A stretch of 64,000 nucleotides of DNA from Candidatus Sulfurimonas marisnigri (GCF_015265475.1 NZ_CP054493.1:1860001-1924000); one strand, 5' to 3'. Shown: positions 26,512-36,141, numbered from the stretch's first letter. The notes: generated by a model from the sequence alone, not told the origin. Numbers and translations are program-made.

Positions 26512-29500
26512 CTCATTTATTGGATTAATACCATTTACCATAGCGTAAAGTGTTGGTAAATAAAGCAAATTCAAGACAGTCCCCCAAATCAAGCCAAAAC
26601 CAATTGAGATGGCTATTGGTTGCAAAATAACTGCTTGTCCCGTTGCATAAAATATAAGCGTAAACAGACCTAAAAATGTAGTAATAGTAGTAATTAAAAT
26701 TGGTCTTAGTCTTAGTTTAGCACGCTTAAAAAACTGTTCCGAGTTATGTGTTCCATGTAAAAAATCCAACATAATAATCCCATCATTAATTACAACGCCC
26801 GCTAGTCCCAAGATACCTATTATTGATGGCATCGTCAGGTTGATTCCCAAAAGCTTATGCCCAAGTAAGGCCCCTAAAACTGAAAGGGGGATAACACTCA
26901 TAACCATAAGAGCATATTTTATTTTTGAAAATATCAAGAGCAATGATAAAAGAATTAAAAACACAGCTAATACAACCGCTTTTTTCATATCTTCTTTTAA
27001 CTGTTTAGATTTCTCTTTTTCACCGAGAAGATTAACTTCAATACCAGAGTTTGAAATCTCATCTAGAGTAGTATCAAGTTTATTAAGTATCTCTTGGGGT
27101 GTAATTTTACGCTTGTCAATATTGGCAAACATAGTTTTAACTATACTACCATTTAATTTATCAATCTTCTCATAATCTCTTATTTTTATAATATCTGCTA
27201 CATCAGTTAATTTTACATAACGACCATCTGATATAGGTATGTCAAAATCTACTAAGGTTTTAACTTTGTCCTTGTCTATATCTTCTGTTTTTATCTCCAT
27301 AATTCCATTTTTATTAAATGTAGTAGCTTGTCGTCGCTCTAAAAAATAACCACTTAATATCTTTGCGATGGATGCTTCACTAAGTCCTAACCTCTCACCA
27401 TATGGGTTTATCTTAATTTTATACTCCATTTTTCCATAGCGAATATTGTCACTAAAATTTAAAACACCCTCTATTTTTGATAATTCTGCCTCTAATCTTT
27501 TAATAGCATTGTCCAAAGTTTTATCATCACTTCCTGATAAGTTTATTTGAATATCACTTCTAATCAAGCCTGGCTTACTCTCCATAACACCAAGCTCAAC
27601 CATGCTATATTTCTCTTTGTATGGCATTATAATTTCTTTAACCCTAGGCGAGAGTTCAAATGTTTTTTTCTCCCTAATCCTCTCAGGATTATTAAAATCA
27701 AAAGTAAAATTAAGAACAGGGTTTATATATTGATTTATAAAATTTGTCTCAGCCCTATCATAGAGTTCCATTGTAATAAAAAAAACATTATTGTTGCGTT
27801 CAGTTTCACCGGAGAGGCTTCTTCTAAATCCACTTGTAGCCGTGATAGACTTTAATGAGAACTCCTTTGAGTGTTGCATCATCTTTGCCTCTATCTCTTT
27901 TGCAATTTCAAATGTATCACCAATTGGGGTATTAATATCCATTTTTCCTGATATATATAGATAGTTACCATCAAAATTTGGAAAAAACTGGAATTTCATA
28001 GATTTTGCTGTAAAAACAGTTAAAATAGGAATAATTACCAGAAACAAAAGCACAAATATTTTTTTATATGTAATAAAAAAGTGAAGTGTTTTTGCATAAG
28101 AATTTTGAAAAGGTTTCCAATCAATTAGATTATTGCTTTTTTTTAAAAACTCCTTAGCATGAAGGGGTAAAAAGAAAAAACTCTCTATTAGTGAGCCTAA
28201 TAATATCATGACAACTACTATAGGCACAAGAATCAAAAATAGTGCTATATCTCCAGTTAGCATAAACATAGGTAAAAATGCGGCAGCGGTTGTAATAGTA
28301 GCTAGCGATACAGGCAATATCATCTCTTTTACACCTAGCAATACAGCCTCTTTTATCTCCATGTCATCATCAATATGACGTTGAATATTTTCACCTACAA
28401 CAATAGCATCATCTACGACTATACCAATAACTATTAATGCTCCTAGTAGAGATACAATATTTATGGAGTACCCCAAATAATATATAAAGAGTAATCCTAT
28501 AATAAAAGAGAATGGGATGCCAAGTGCTACTATAAATGCTATACGAAGATTAATCAGAATATACATAGATATAAAAACCAAAATTAGACCAAACATCAAG
28601 TTTGATATTACAGTGTTTAAACGATCTCCTACTGGCTTGGAGCTATCTTGGTATAGGTTAAAGATAACCCCCTCATAGCTTGCTCTTAACTCTTCAACAT
28701 AGCTATACATTTGCTTAGACATCTCTATAGCATTTCCTTCTTCACCCTTAGATATAACAAGTGACAGGGTTGGATTATTGTTAAAAGTTGAGAGCGTATT
28801 TGTTTGTGGAAAGTGTATTTTAACATCAGCAATATCACCAAGTTTTACATTTTTATCTCCAATTGAGAGTATGGATTCTTTCCACCCCTCTACATTTGCT
28901 TTACCGCTGACAGTTGAGACATAGACAAATTCACCTCTCTCTTCTATATTTCCAATAGGAAAAATATAAGAAAGCTCAGAGATAGCACTTAGTACGCTTG
29001 AATGATTTAGCTTATACATTGAAATTGCTTTAGAGTCAATCTGAATTAGAACTTCTTCATTAGAGTCACCTCTAATTGATACATCGCTGATATTTTTTAT
29101 TCTTGAAATTTTTGATTTTATATCTTGTGCAATATTGGTCAACTCACCTTTTGTATGTTTTTTAGATGAGATGGAGAGCCTAATAAGAGATCTGTGTCTA
29201 TCTATAAGTATTGCAATCGGGTCAACCATATCAGATGGGAGATATTGCTTAGATGATGCAATAGAGTCTTGTACCTTATTGAGTATATTTATCTTATCAC
29301 TCTTTTCATTTAGTGTTAAAACTATTGAAAATGCCCCAGGAATGATAGTAGTCTCTGTTTTATCAATGCCATTAAGATTACTAAGCGCATCTTCAATGTC
29401 ACGGACAGCCATCTTGTCCATATTTGTAGCACTACTGCCGGCATAGCTTCCAGATACTGATATTTTGTCTAGTTCGACAGTTGGAAACATCTCTTTAGGA

Positions 29501-29598
29501 ATATTAATATAAGCATTAACACCTAAATATAATAAAAAGACTAACAGCATATAGTTTAGACGACTATTGTTGACAAAATACTCTATAATTTTATTCAT
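26491..29598 (-). CDS. RND-family efflux permease
   Basis: An inner-membrane proton-driven transporter of the HAE1/AcrB group, 1035 residues. It has the usual twelve-span duplicated plan: one span at the N-terminus, a large periplasmic loop, then a block of spans with LGALIVIGIVVDDAIVVGENIQRHI carrying the proton-relay aspartates, and the same again in the second half (GILGLAGVVINDGIIMLDFLHG). Unusually, neither a membrane fusion protein nor an outer-membrane channel gene adjoins it. The only neighbour is a 157-residue unknown gene ten bases upstream. Substrate cannot be inferred. Confidence 0.9.
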   Translation of the reverse strand: MNKIIEYFVNNSRLNYMLLVFLLYLGVNAYINIPKEMFPTVELDKISVSGSYAGSSATNMDKMAVRDIEDALSNLNGIDKTETTIIPGAFSIVLTLNEKSDKINILNKVQDSIASSKQYLPSDMVDPIAILIDRHRSLIRLSISSKKHTKGELTNIAQDIKSKISRIKNISDVSIRGDSNEEVLIQIDSKAISMYKLNHSSVLSAISELSYIFPIGNIEERGEFVYVSTVSGKANVEGWKESILSIGDKNVKLGDIADVKIHFPQTNTLSTFNNNPTLSLVISKGEEGNAIEMSKQMYSYVEELRASYEGVIFNLYQDSSKPVGDRLNTVISNLMFGLILVFISMYILINLRIAFIVALGIPFSFIIGLLFIYYLGYSINIVSLLGALIVIGIVVDDAIVVGENIQRHIDDDMEIKEAVLLGVKEMILPVSLATITTAAAFLPMFMLTGDIALFLILVPIVVVMILLGSLIESFFFLPLHAKEFLKKSNNLIDWKPFQNSYAKTLHFFITYKKIFVLLFLVIIPILTVFTAKSMKFQFFPNFDGNYLYISGKMDINTPIGDTFEIAKEIEAKMMQHSKEFSLKSITATSGFRRSLSGETERNNNVFFITMELYDRAETNFINQYINPVLNFTFDFNNPERIREKKTFELSPRVKEIIMPYKEKYSMVELGVMESKPGLIRSDIQINLSGSDDKTLDNAIKRLEAELSKIEGVLNFSDNIRYGKMEYKIKINPYGERLGLSEASIAKILSGYFLERRQATTFNKNGIMEIKTEDIDKDKVKTLVDFDIPISDGRYVKLTDVADIIKIRDYEKIDKLNGSIVKTMFANIDKRKITPQEILNKLDTTLDEISNSGIEVNLLGEKEKSKQLKEDMKKAVVLAVFLILLSLLLIFSKIKYALMVMSVIPLSVLGALLGHKLLGINLTMPSIIGILGLAGVVINDGIIMLDFLHGTHNSEQFFKRAKLRLRPILITTITTFLGLFTLIFYATGQAVILQPIAISIGFGLIWGTVLNLLYLPTLYAMVNGINPINELNKDEV

Positions 29599-29608
29599 TT
29601 ATAAACAC

Positions 29609-30082
29609 CTATAGAAGAGACTTGATAACGTTACTTACACCTTGGTGTAAATTATAGTTTGCTATCGGGAAGTCTAGATTTTCATCTTCAAGATTTACTG
29701 TATATCTTGCTAAATAATCACCTAGTATTTTCAAATCTATATTTTTGTACTCTTTACATGTAGCGATATCAAGCTTAGTTCTAACCAGTTCATTGACCTC
29801 ATTTGATTTTTGAATTGTAAAAGCCAATGTTTTTAGGCTTACAAAGTTATTCCACTCTAAAAACAGTTCTGGGGTAAGTTCTAATTTGGCTTTTCCTTCA
29901 GGGTTAAAGAGCATATTTGAGTCTCTCAAAGGTATTAAAACACTTAAAATTGATTCACTAAACGGTATAACTTTATCACTCCAAAAAGGAGACTCATTTC
30001 TCCTACTCAACTCACTACTCAAAGTATCTAAAATAGTTTGTAATTGTGCATTTTTAAAAAGTTCATAGCTTTCGTTGTTCAT
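29609..30082 (-). CDS. Uncharacterised protein upstream of the RND permease
   Basis: A 157-residue soluble protein that I do not recognise. It is predicted helical, has a single cysteine and no signal peptide. Its stop is ten bases before the RND permease start, so the two are probably co-transcribed, which is the only clue to function. It is not a membrane fusion protein: it lacks a lipoprotein or signal sequence and the beta-barrel or lipoyl features. AAGAGAAATACA precedes the ATG. Confidence 0.65.
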   Translation of the reverse strand: MNNESYELFKNAQLQTILDTLSSELSRRNESPFWSDKVIPFSESILSVLIPLRDSNMLFNPEGKAKLELTPELFLEWNNFVSLKTLAFTIQKSNEVNELVRTKLDIATCKEYKNIDLKILGDYLARYTVNLEDENLDFPIANYNLHQGVSNVIKSLL

Positions 30083-30129
30083 TGTATTTCTCTTTTAAAT
30101 TTATTTACTATATTATAGAATCTTTTTAG

Positions 30130-30135
30130 TATAAT
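30130..30135 (+). promoter_or_regulatory. Candidate -10 box before the DUF445 gene
   Basis: TATAAT followed at once by TTCGC, 26 bases before the TTG start. The same TAnAAT-to-CGC pattern recurs before cspA and the ABC-F gene in this window. Confidence 0.45.
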
Positions 30136-30160
30136 TTCGCTTTTACATTGGAGATGTATT

Positions 30161-30871
30161 TTGAAATTTAATAAAAGCTTTATAACAAACATTATAGCTG
30201 CACTATTGGTAGCTTTATCATATATACTAGAGAGTGAGTGCAGTTCACTTCTACTATATACAGGTCTTTTCGCTCTTTCTGGTGCGCTTACAAATCAACT
30301 TGCTATTCACATGTTGTTTGAGCGTGTACCACTACTTTATGGCTCAGGAGTAATACCAGCAAGATTTGAATCATTTAAGGAGTCTATAAAAACCCTTATG
30401 ATGAGTCAGTTTTTCACCCAAGAACAGTTGGATAACTTCTTTAAAAGTGAAGAGAAAAAAATAGAGCTAGCACCAATCATAGAAGAGACAGACTTTAGCC
30501 CGGCATTTGACGCTCTTAGTAAAACAGTTATGGAGTCATCTTTTGGAGGGATGCTTGGCATGTTTGGTGGAGAGAGTGCGCTGGAAGGTCTGCGTGAACC
30601 ATTTTCTTTAAAAATGAAAAGCGCAGTTATTAAAATCGTAAAAAGTGAGGCTTTTAACAATACTCTGCAAACTCATATGCAAAACTCATCTTTAAGCAGT
30701 GATATGATTAACTCTATCGAAGAAGTTATTGATAGCAGATTAGATGAGCTAACTCCACAAATTGTTAAGGAGATAGTTCAAAAACTAATACATGAACATC
30801 TCTCATGGCTCGTTGTGTGGGGTGGTGTTTTTGGTGGATTAATTGGATTGATAAGTTCGTTTATATTTTAA
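30161..30871 (+). CDS. DUF445-family membrane protein
   Basis: A 236-residue protein with hydrophobic segments at both ends (about 8-60 and 212-236) and a helical soluble middle. The motif GALTNQLAIHMLFERVPLLYGSGVIPARFE is the DUF445 hallmark (quoted here as GALTNQLAIHMLF and YGSGVIPARF). The function of the family is unknown. TTG is the start, with GGAG seven bases before it. It ends near the S4-domain gene on the opposite strand, separated by a structured repeat. Confidence 0.85.
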   Translation: MKFNKSFITNIIAALLVALSYILESECSSLLLYTGLFALSGALTNQLAIHMLFERVPLLYGSGVIPARFESFKESIKTLMMSQFFTQEQLDNFFKSEEKKIELAPIIEETDFSPAFDALSKTVMESSFGGMLGMFGGESALEGLREPFSLKMKSAVIKIVKSEAFNNTLQTHMQNSSLSSDMINSIEEVIDSRLDELTPQIVKEIVQKLIHEHLSWLVVWGGVFGGLIGLISSFIF

Positions 30872-30889
30872 TACCAATCAGAACCTGTG

Positions 30890-30947
30890 CTTGTACTCTC
30901 TGTTAGAAAGTCCGCTTGACACACTTGTGTCAGAAGACAGAGGCAAG
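30890..30947. repeat. Nested inverted repeat between convergent genes
   Basis: Three sets of arms nest inside each other: CTTG (30890) with CAAG (30944), CTCTGT (30898) with ACAGAG (30937), and TGACACA (30917) with TGTGTCA (30926). The result is a long hairpin with internal loops. It fills the gap between the DUF445 stop and the S4-domain stop, and its base content differs from the flanking sequence. No T-run follows on either strand. A small RNA or an inverted-repeat element are both possible. Confidence 0.5.
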
Positions 30948-30953
30948 TCCTAC

Positions 30954-31157
30954 TTAAACAACTTCAATAATTACATCAGCTATTTCTATAGTATCGCCAC
31001 TACGGATTTTAGCTCTTTTTCTTAGCTCAAATTCACCATTCCTCTTTACATATCCATCCCCAACCAGTATCTTAGCTTGTGCTCCGCTATCAACTAAGTC
31101 TAAAACTTTTAGCAGCTTAAAAAGCTCTATATAATCATCTTCTAACTCATACTTCAT
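30954..31157 (-). CDS. S4-domain RNA-binding protein (YbcJ-like)
   Basis: The 67 residues form a single S4 fold: IELFKLLKVLDLVDSGAQAK, then VGDGYVKRNGEFELRKRAKI, then SGDTIEIADVIIEVV. YbcJ-type proteins of this length bind RNA and are often linked to ribosome function, but the target is unknown. AAAAGGATAA stands directly before the ATG. No operon partner is evident. Confidence 0.85.
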   Translation of the reverse strand: MKYELEDDYIELFKLLKVLDLVDSGAQAKILVGDGYVKRNGEFELRKRAKIRSGDTIEIADVIIEVV

Positions 31158-31305
31158 AAATTATCCTTTTGTAAGTGCAATAATATCAAATAATTAGCTA
31201 TTTTATAAAAGCAATGTTTAAATTTCAAGGCACAACAATGAAAATTATGAAAAAAGAGAATTTATACTACCACCTAACTGTATCTGCCAGGCCACATGTA
31301 CTAGC

Positions 31306-31848
31306 TTAAGCCTCTTTGTTTATAATAGAAAAGCCTAAATCATACATAGCTTTGTCTACCATCTCTATGGCTTTTGCCATTGTTTTTTGAGAGATATCCG
31401 GAAGCTTACCACCCCACATAGTCTCGGCTTCTTTAAAGCCGGCAATCATCCCCTCTCTTCCCGCTCGAAGCATATCTTCATCACCTCCTGAGCCGTTAAT
31501 TACAAAGTTTGCAATACGCTCAGAGGTTTGTGTAATTCCAAAAAAACCATCTTCGCTTACAAGTGCTGAAGCTTCTTTTTGAGAGAGTTCTGCTATAGGT
31601 TTTCCATCGTATCCAATATTACTCAAAAAACTTTGAAAATCTTTGTAATCTTGTCCAAAACTATCACTAGAACCTAAAATTGAACCCTGAATAGAAGTTG
31701 AGTTAAAAGCAACTGCATTAGCATTTTGCTGAATCTGTTCTCTTATCTCCTTTACCTCGTCCTTTGATAATTTTTCTGTAAAAAGAGGTTTAATGGCCGA
31801 TGGCTTACTTGCACTATTTAAAGTAGCCACATTAGATGAAATTTGCAT
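31306..31848 (-). CDS. Uncharacterised protein, possibly cell-surface or flagellar related
   Basis: A 180-residue soluble protein without signal peptide or cysteine. The N-terminus is serine- and asparagine-rich (MQISSNVATLNSAS), which is common in flagellar rod and hook-associated proteins. The C-terminal half has REGMIAGFKEAETMWGGKLPDIS and a helix ending in MVDKAMYDLGF, a pattern I associate with DUF5610-like proteins in related genomes. That link is from memory and weak. It is a single-gene unit, with AAGGATTTG before the ATG. Confidence 0.55.
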   Translation of the reverse strand: MQISSNVATLNSASKPSAIKPLFTEKLSKDEVKEIREQIQQNANAVAFNSTSIQGSILGSSDSFGQDYKDFQSFLSNIGYDGKPIAELSQKEASALVSEDGFFGITQTSERIANFVINGSGGDEDMLRAGREGMIAGFKEAETMWGGKLPDISQKTMAKAIEMVDKAMYDLGFSIINKEA

Positions 31849-31995
31849 AACAAATCCTTTATAATTATTTACAATACACTAGCTTACACTAATACTTATT
31901 AAGTACAAATATCGACATATTAGTAACTTAAATTAATTATTCAATTTTTTTGTAATTTATTTTGTTATTTATTTTGTGAATTTAAAATTTTAAGT

Positions 31996-32001
31996 TATAA
32001 T
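31996..32001 (+). promoter_or_regulatory. Candidate -10 box for cspA
   Basis: TATAAT followed by ATTCGCG. A start point near 32008 gives a leader of about 114 bases. That long leader carries CACTTCA and TGAAGTG (about 32083-32097), a short hairpin before the ribosome binding site AGAGGT. Long structured leaders are typical of cold-shock genes, where they sense temperature. The 273-base gap upstream of cspA holds nothing else that I can recognise. Confidence 0.5.
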
Positions 32002-32121
32002 ATTCGCGATGTAAGAATTGCGTGTGAGATCATCTATTAGTATATTCTGCTAGACAAACGACTCTCTCCATTTTCAGACTCCACTTCAATGAAGTGAATT
32101 TTTACCAAAGAGGTACAACAT

Positions 32122-32340
32122 ATGGCAGAATTGCTAGACGGATCAGTTAAATGGTTCAACGAAGAAAAAGGTTACGGTTTTATTCAACAAGATAATGGTG
32201 GGAGTGATATTTTTGTTCACTTTCGTCAAGTAAACAGAACAGGTCAAGGACGTGTTTCTCTAGCTGAAGGTCAAAAAGTGACTTATGAAGTTGGCGAAGG
32301 TCAAAAAGGCCCTCAAGCCGAGAACGTAACACCTCTATAG
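32122..32340 (+). CDS. cspA: Cold-shock protein
   Basis: A 72-residue single cold-shock domain that binds single-stranded nucleic acid and acts as an RNA chaperone. Both RNP motifs are present: [13 protein letters not shown] and DIFVHFRQV. The length and the ending [10 protein letters not shown] are typical. A strong terminator follows directly, so it is a single-gene transcript. Confidence 0.97.
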   Translation: MAELLDGSVKWFNEEKGYGFIQQDNGGSDIFVHFRQVNRTGQGRVSLAEGQKVTYEVGEGQKGPQAENVTPL

Positions 32341-32350
32341 GTCTTGCGCT

Positions 32351-32392
32351 GTAGACTCCAACATATGTTGGCAGTCTACTACTCTTTTTTTT
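32351..32392 (+). terminator. Intrinsic terminator of cspA
   Basis: GTAGACT pairs with AGTCTAC and CCAACAT pairs with ATGTTGG, with one unpaired base on the 3' side between the two helices, followed by ACTCTTTTTTTT. The stem and T-run are both strong. It starts 11 bases after the cspA stop. Confidence 0.92.
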
Positions 32393-32422
32393 ATCTATCC
32401 TAAAAACTTAACATAAAGTTAT

Positions 32423-33529
32423 CTATTTTTCTAAAACCTTTATGCACTCACGAGCTATTTCTAACTCTTCATCAGTATTTATAACTAATATTTTAATTGA
32501 ACCTGCTAAATGGTTGTCTAAAACTTTATCTCTGATATACTGAGAATTTTCACCTATACCGCCTGTGAAAACTATAGCATCTACTCTACCCAAAAGAGCC
32601 ATATACGAGCCAATATATTTTTTAATTCTTCTTATCATCATATTTAGTGCTAATTTTGATTTTTCGCTATCACTCTCTATTATACTTCTTACATCATTAC
32701 TGCCGCAAATACCAAGTAAGCCAGATTTTTTGTTTAAAAGATTATCCACCTCATCAACACCCATCCCCAGTTCTCTTTGCATGTAAATGATAATAGCAGG
32801 GTCTACATCACCGCTTCTAGTTCCCATAATTAGCCCCTCTAGTGGAGTAAAACCCATAGAGGTATCTATACTTTTTCCATTTTGTATTGCACACGCACTT
32901 GCACCATTTCCAAGATGAAGAGTTATTATGTTTAGCTCATCAACACTCTTTTTAAATATTTTTGCTGTCTCTTTTAATACATAAGAGTGTGATGTTCCAT
33001 GAAAACCGTATCGCCTTATCTTATGTTTTTCATACATCTCATAATCCAATGCATACAGGTAAGCCTCTTTTGGCATAGTTGAGTGAAATGCTGTATCAAA
33101 AACAGCTATTTGCTTAACAAACGGTGCTTTTTTTCTACTAATAGTAATCCCCTCTAAATTTGCTGGGTTATGCAGTGGGGCTAGAGGTATAAGTTCTCTT
33201 ATCTTATTTATAACATATTCATCTATAAGAGTTGATTTTTTAAACTCTTCTCCACCATGGACAACTCTGTGCCCTATTGCATCTAATGATGAAAAGTCTT
33301 TAATTATATTGTTTTGGGACAAAAGTATTATTATGTTTTTTAAACCTTCATGATGATTATCTATAACTGAGGTAATTACAACCTTTTTTTCATTATGTTT
33401 AAATATTGTCGAGGAACTAAACTCTCCTATTTTTTCAACCAAAACACTAGCTAAAACTAATTCTGTATTCATGTCAAAAAGCTGAAATTTAATAGATGAA
33501 CTTCCAGAGTTTATTACTGCTATTTTCAC
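32423..33529 (-). CDS. ackA: Acetate kinase
   Basis: AckA interconverts acetyl phosphate plus ADP with acetate plus ATP. The 368 residues show the N-terminal VINSGSSSIKFQLF, then GHRVVHGGEEF, FDTAFHSTMP, RYGFHGTSH and the signature MGTRSGDVDPAI, with FTGGIGENS near the end. It is somewhat shorter than the usual 395-400 residues. It overlaps the pta stop by four bases, so the pair is translationally coupled. Confidence 0.96.
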   Translation of the reverse strand: MKIAVINSGSSSIKFQLFDMNTELVLASVLVEKIGEFSSSTIFKHNEKKVVITSVIDNHHEGLKNIIILLSQNNIIKDFSSLDAIGHRVVHGGEEFKKSTLIDEYVINKIRELIPLAPLHNPANLEGITISRKKAPFVKQIAVFDTAFHSTMPKEAYLYALDYEMYEKHKIRRYGFHGTSHSYVLKETAKIFKKSVDELNIITLHLGNGASACAIQNGKSIDTSMGFTPLEGLIMGTRSGDVDPAIIIYMQRELGMGVDEVDNLLNKKSGLLGICGSNDVRSIIESDSEKSKLALNMMIRRIKKYIGSYMALLGRVDAIVFTGGIGENSQYIRDKVLDNHLAGSIKILVINTDEELEIARECIKVLEK

Positions 33530-35610
33530 TTTACCTGCCCTGCTTGAATGGCTGTAATTGCTACGGTATTTACGATATCATCAACCGAGCATCCTCTACT
33601 TAAATCATTAATAGGTTTATTCAGACCTTGAAGTATTGGACCTATTGCTACAGCTCCGCTTGAACGCTGAACAGCCTTATATGTGTTATTTCCAGTGTTT
33701 AAATCAGGGAAAATAAAAACTGTAGCCTTTCCTGCAACTTTTGAATTTGGAAGCTTGCTGGCTGCCACATCTGCATCTATAGCTGCATCATACTGAATAG
33801 GACCCTCAACCAAAATGTCTGGATGCAAAGATTTAAAAATTCCAGTTGCCTCTTTTACCTTGTCTACATCTGCGCCTGTTCCACTCTCACCTGTTGAGTA
33901 TGACAACATTGCAACTTTAGGATCAATGCCAAAGGCTTCTGCTGTCTTAGAAGATGAATATGCGATTTGTGCCAAAGCTTCGGCATCTGGATCTTGATTT
34001 ACAGCACAATCTCCATAGACTAAAACCTTGGTTTTTAAACACATAAAAAAGACACTAGAGACTATCGAAGTATCTGGTGTTGTTTTTATGATTTGAAGAG
34101 CAGGTCTAATAGTCTCACCAGTTGAGTGAATAGCACCACTCACCATCCCATCTGCATATCCCAAGTGAACCATCATTGTTGCGAAGTAATTAACATGTTG
34201 CATTGCATCTCTAGCCGCAAGCTTACTTAAACCCTTTGCTTCTCTTTGTTTAAAAAAGGCATCTGTAAACTCATCCAAAAGTTTTGAGTTCTTATAATCA
34301 ATTATAGTAGCACCACTTAAATCAACACCTAGTCTCATATAGTTTTCTCTTACTTCTTTCTCATTACCAAGGAGTATTACATCTGCAACCCCACGACGGA
34401 TAATTATCTCTGCCGCTCGCAGTATTCTCTCATCTTTACTCTCTGGTAAAACAATTCTTTTTTTATTAGAGCGTGCCATCTCAAAAAGTTTGTACTCAAA
34501 CATTACCGGTGTCATTGTTGTACTGTAAGTACTAGTAATTCTTCTCTCTATTGACTCTATATCTGTATTTGCATTGAACATACCAAGGACAAGAGCTATT
34601 TTTCTCTCACTTGTAACTCTGATTCTTGCAGAAACTTTTGATATATTTCTAGCTGTTTCATATGTATTTGTGTCAATACTTATGATTGGAATATTAAAGC
34701 CATCTAATCCATCGAGTAATTTTTTAATATTTGGATGAGCCTTCATGCTAAATGGAAAGATTATTCCAGATACATTTGGATAGTTATTAGAGTAAAGAGA
34801 ACCAAAAAGTCCAAGAATAATATCAGATCTATCTGCTGGAACTATCACTAAGTCATCCTCTTCAAGGTATTGTAGAAAATTATCCAAAGTCAGTGCCGCA
34901 ACTTTTACATCTCTTATTATTCTTGTATGGTCCTTCTCTCTCATAGAAACACTCTTTGCACCAAGTCCTTCTATAACATCTTGAATTGTCAACATGTCAA
35001 GTTCTGCTACCTCTTTTAAAAGATAACAATTTTTATCGCCACTCTTAAGTGTCGATTGCAAGCTTTTATGTTGCTCACTATCAAGTCTATTTATAAATGT
35101 TGCAAAATGAACACACCCTTCACTTTTAAGATTTTCTTTCTCTATAAGCATATTTTCATATACATCTAAAACAGTGCTGTTTTTTGCATTGATAATATTT
35201 ATTACCGCTGAACCAAAATTTTGTGCTATTTTTATATTTAAATCATAGTTTATTGTTGTTGTTAAAAAAGAGCGACGAACCCCTTCACAAAGGACAAAGT
35301 CATACTTGTCTTCAAGTTTTTTAAATTTTTGAATAAGCTGGTTTATTAGCTCATTAGTTCTATGTTGTGATATCATTTTTTCAACATAGTCTATGTCAAA
35401 TCCATAGCTATCTTCATAGTCCATATCAATGTTGTAACGCTTTAAAATAAAGTTTATATCATTATCTTTTTTATCTTTTTTAAATATTATGGGACGGAAA
35501 AAAGCAACGCGGTCAATGTTTCTTTTTAATATTTCCATAATTCCCATAGAAACAAAAATAGTCCCTGCATCTTTTTCTTGTGCCGATATGTAGAGTGATT
35601 TTATCTTCAT
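33526..35610 (-). CDS. pta: Phosphate acetyltransferase, long form
   Basis: Pta converts acetyl-CoA and phosphate to acetyl phosphate. The 694 residues are the long type: an N-terminal P-loop-like BioD-type region (about 1-200), a DRTGG domain in the middle, and the catalytic PTA_PTB domain from about residue 375. Catalytic-domain motifs include RIVLPESKDERILRAAE, DGMVSGAIHSTGETIRPALQ, STGESGTGADVDKV and FPDLNTGNNTYKAVQRS. With ackA it allows acetate use or overflow. Confidence 0.95.
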   Translation of the reverse strand: MKIKSLYISAQEKDAGTIFVSMGIMEILKRNIDRVAFFRPIIFKKDKKDNDINFILKRYNIDMDYEDSYGFDIDYVEKMISQHRTNELINQLIQKFKKLEDKYDFVLCEGVRRSFLTTTINYDLNIKIAQNFGSAVINIINAKNSTVLDVYENMLIEKENLKSEGCVHFATFINRLDSEQHKSLQSTLKSGDKNCYLLKEVAELDMLTIQDVIEGLGAKSVSMREKDHTRIIRDVKVAALTLDNFLQYLEEDDLVIVPADRSDIILGLFGSLYSNNYPNVSGIIFPFSMKAHPNIKKLLDGLDGFNIPIISIDTNTYETARNISKVSARIRVTSERKIALVLGMFNANTDIESIERRITSTYSTTMTPVMFEYKLFEMARSNKKRIVLPESKDERILRAAEIIIRRGVADVILLGNEKEVRENYMRLGVDLSGATIIDYKNSKLLDEFTDAFFKQREAKGLSKLAARDAMQHVNYFATMMVHLGYADGMVSGAIHSTGETIRPALQIIKTTPDTSIVSSVFFMCLKTKVLVYGDCAVNQDPDAEALAQIAYSSSKTAEAFGIDPKVAMLSYSTGESGTGADVDKVKEATGIFKSLHPDILVEGPIQYDAAIDADVAASKLPNSKVAGKATVFIFPDLNTGNNTYKAVQRSSGAVAIGPILQGLNKPINDLSRGCSVDDIVNTVAITAIQAGQVK

Positions 35611-35703
35611 TAAAAAACCTTAAATAATATATTTGAATAATACAAATTTATATGTTAATACCTGCTGTATTGTGGTAGGATTACAAAAAAACTTGGAAGT
35701 CTT

Positions 35704-36141
35704 ATGAGCTGTATATGTGGGAATAAAAAAGATTATAATGAGTGTTGTGGAGCAATAATAAATAGCAATATAAAAGCCTCCTCCGCAGAAGAACTTATGC
35801 GTAGCAGATATAGTGCTTATGTAAAAGGAGACAGCAACTACCTTATTAAAACATTAGTTGCTAATAATAGACATGCAGATGATGCAGAGCTTATTGAAGA
35901 GTTTAGCAACTCTGTAAAGTGGCTGAAACTTGACGTGCTACATGTAGAGCAAAATATTGTTGAATTTAAGGCTTATTATAAAGATATAGATTCCATAAAA
36001 GTCTTACATGAAAAAAGTAACTTTATTTTTAAAAATGGAATGTGGCTATATGTAGACGGTGAACTTTTCAACTCAAAAGTAGAGCGAAATGAGAGCTGTC
36101 CTTGCGGAAGTGCAAAAAAGTTTAAAAAATGTTGTGGCTAA
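35704..36141 (+). CDS. YchJ-like SEC-C motif protein
   Basis: A 145-residue protein of the UPF0225/YchJ type. A cysteine cluster opens it (SCICGNKKDYNECCG), then the SAEELMRSRYSAYVKGDSNYLI segment and an NTF2-like middle, and it closes with a SEC-C motif, CPCGSAKKFKKCCG, that binds zinc. The function of the family is unknown. It is divergent from pta and its end touches the convergent GNAT gene. Confidence 0.88.
   Translation: MSCICGNKKDYNECCGAIINSNIKASSAEELMRSRYSAYVKGDSNYLIKTLVANNRHADDAELIEEFSNSVKWLKLDVLHVEQNIVEFKAYYKDIDSIKVLHEKSNFIFKNGMWLYVDGELFNSKVERNESCPCGSAKKFKKCCG

Noticed and set aside
31238-31309. A 23-residue plus-strand frame with AAGG seven bases before its ATG
   Set aside because: The ribosome binding site is reasonable, but the peptide is too short to judge, has no membrane or toxin-like character and runs into the convergent gene; chance is the simpler explanation.
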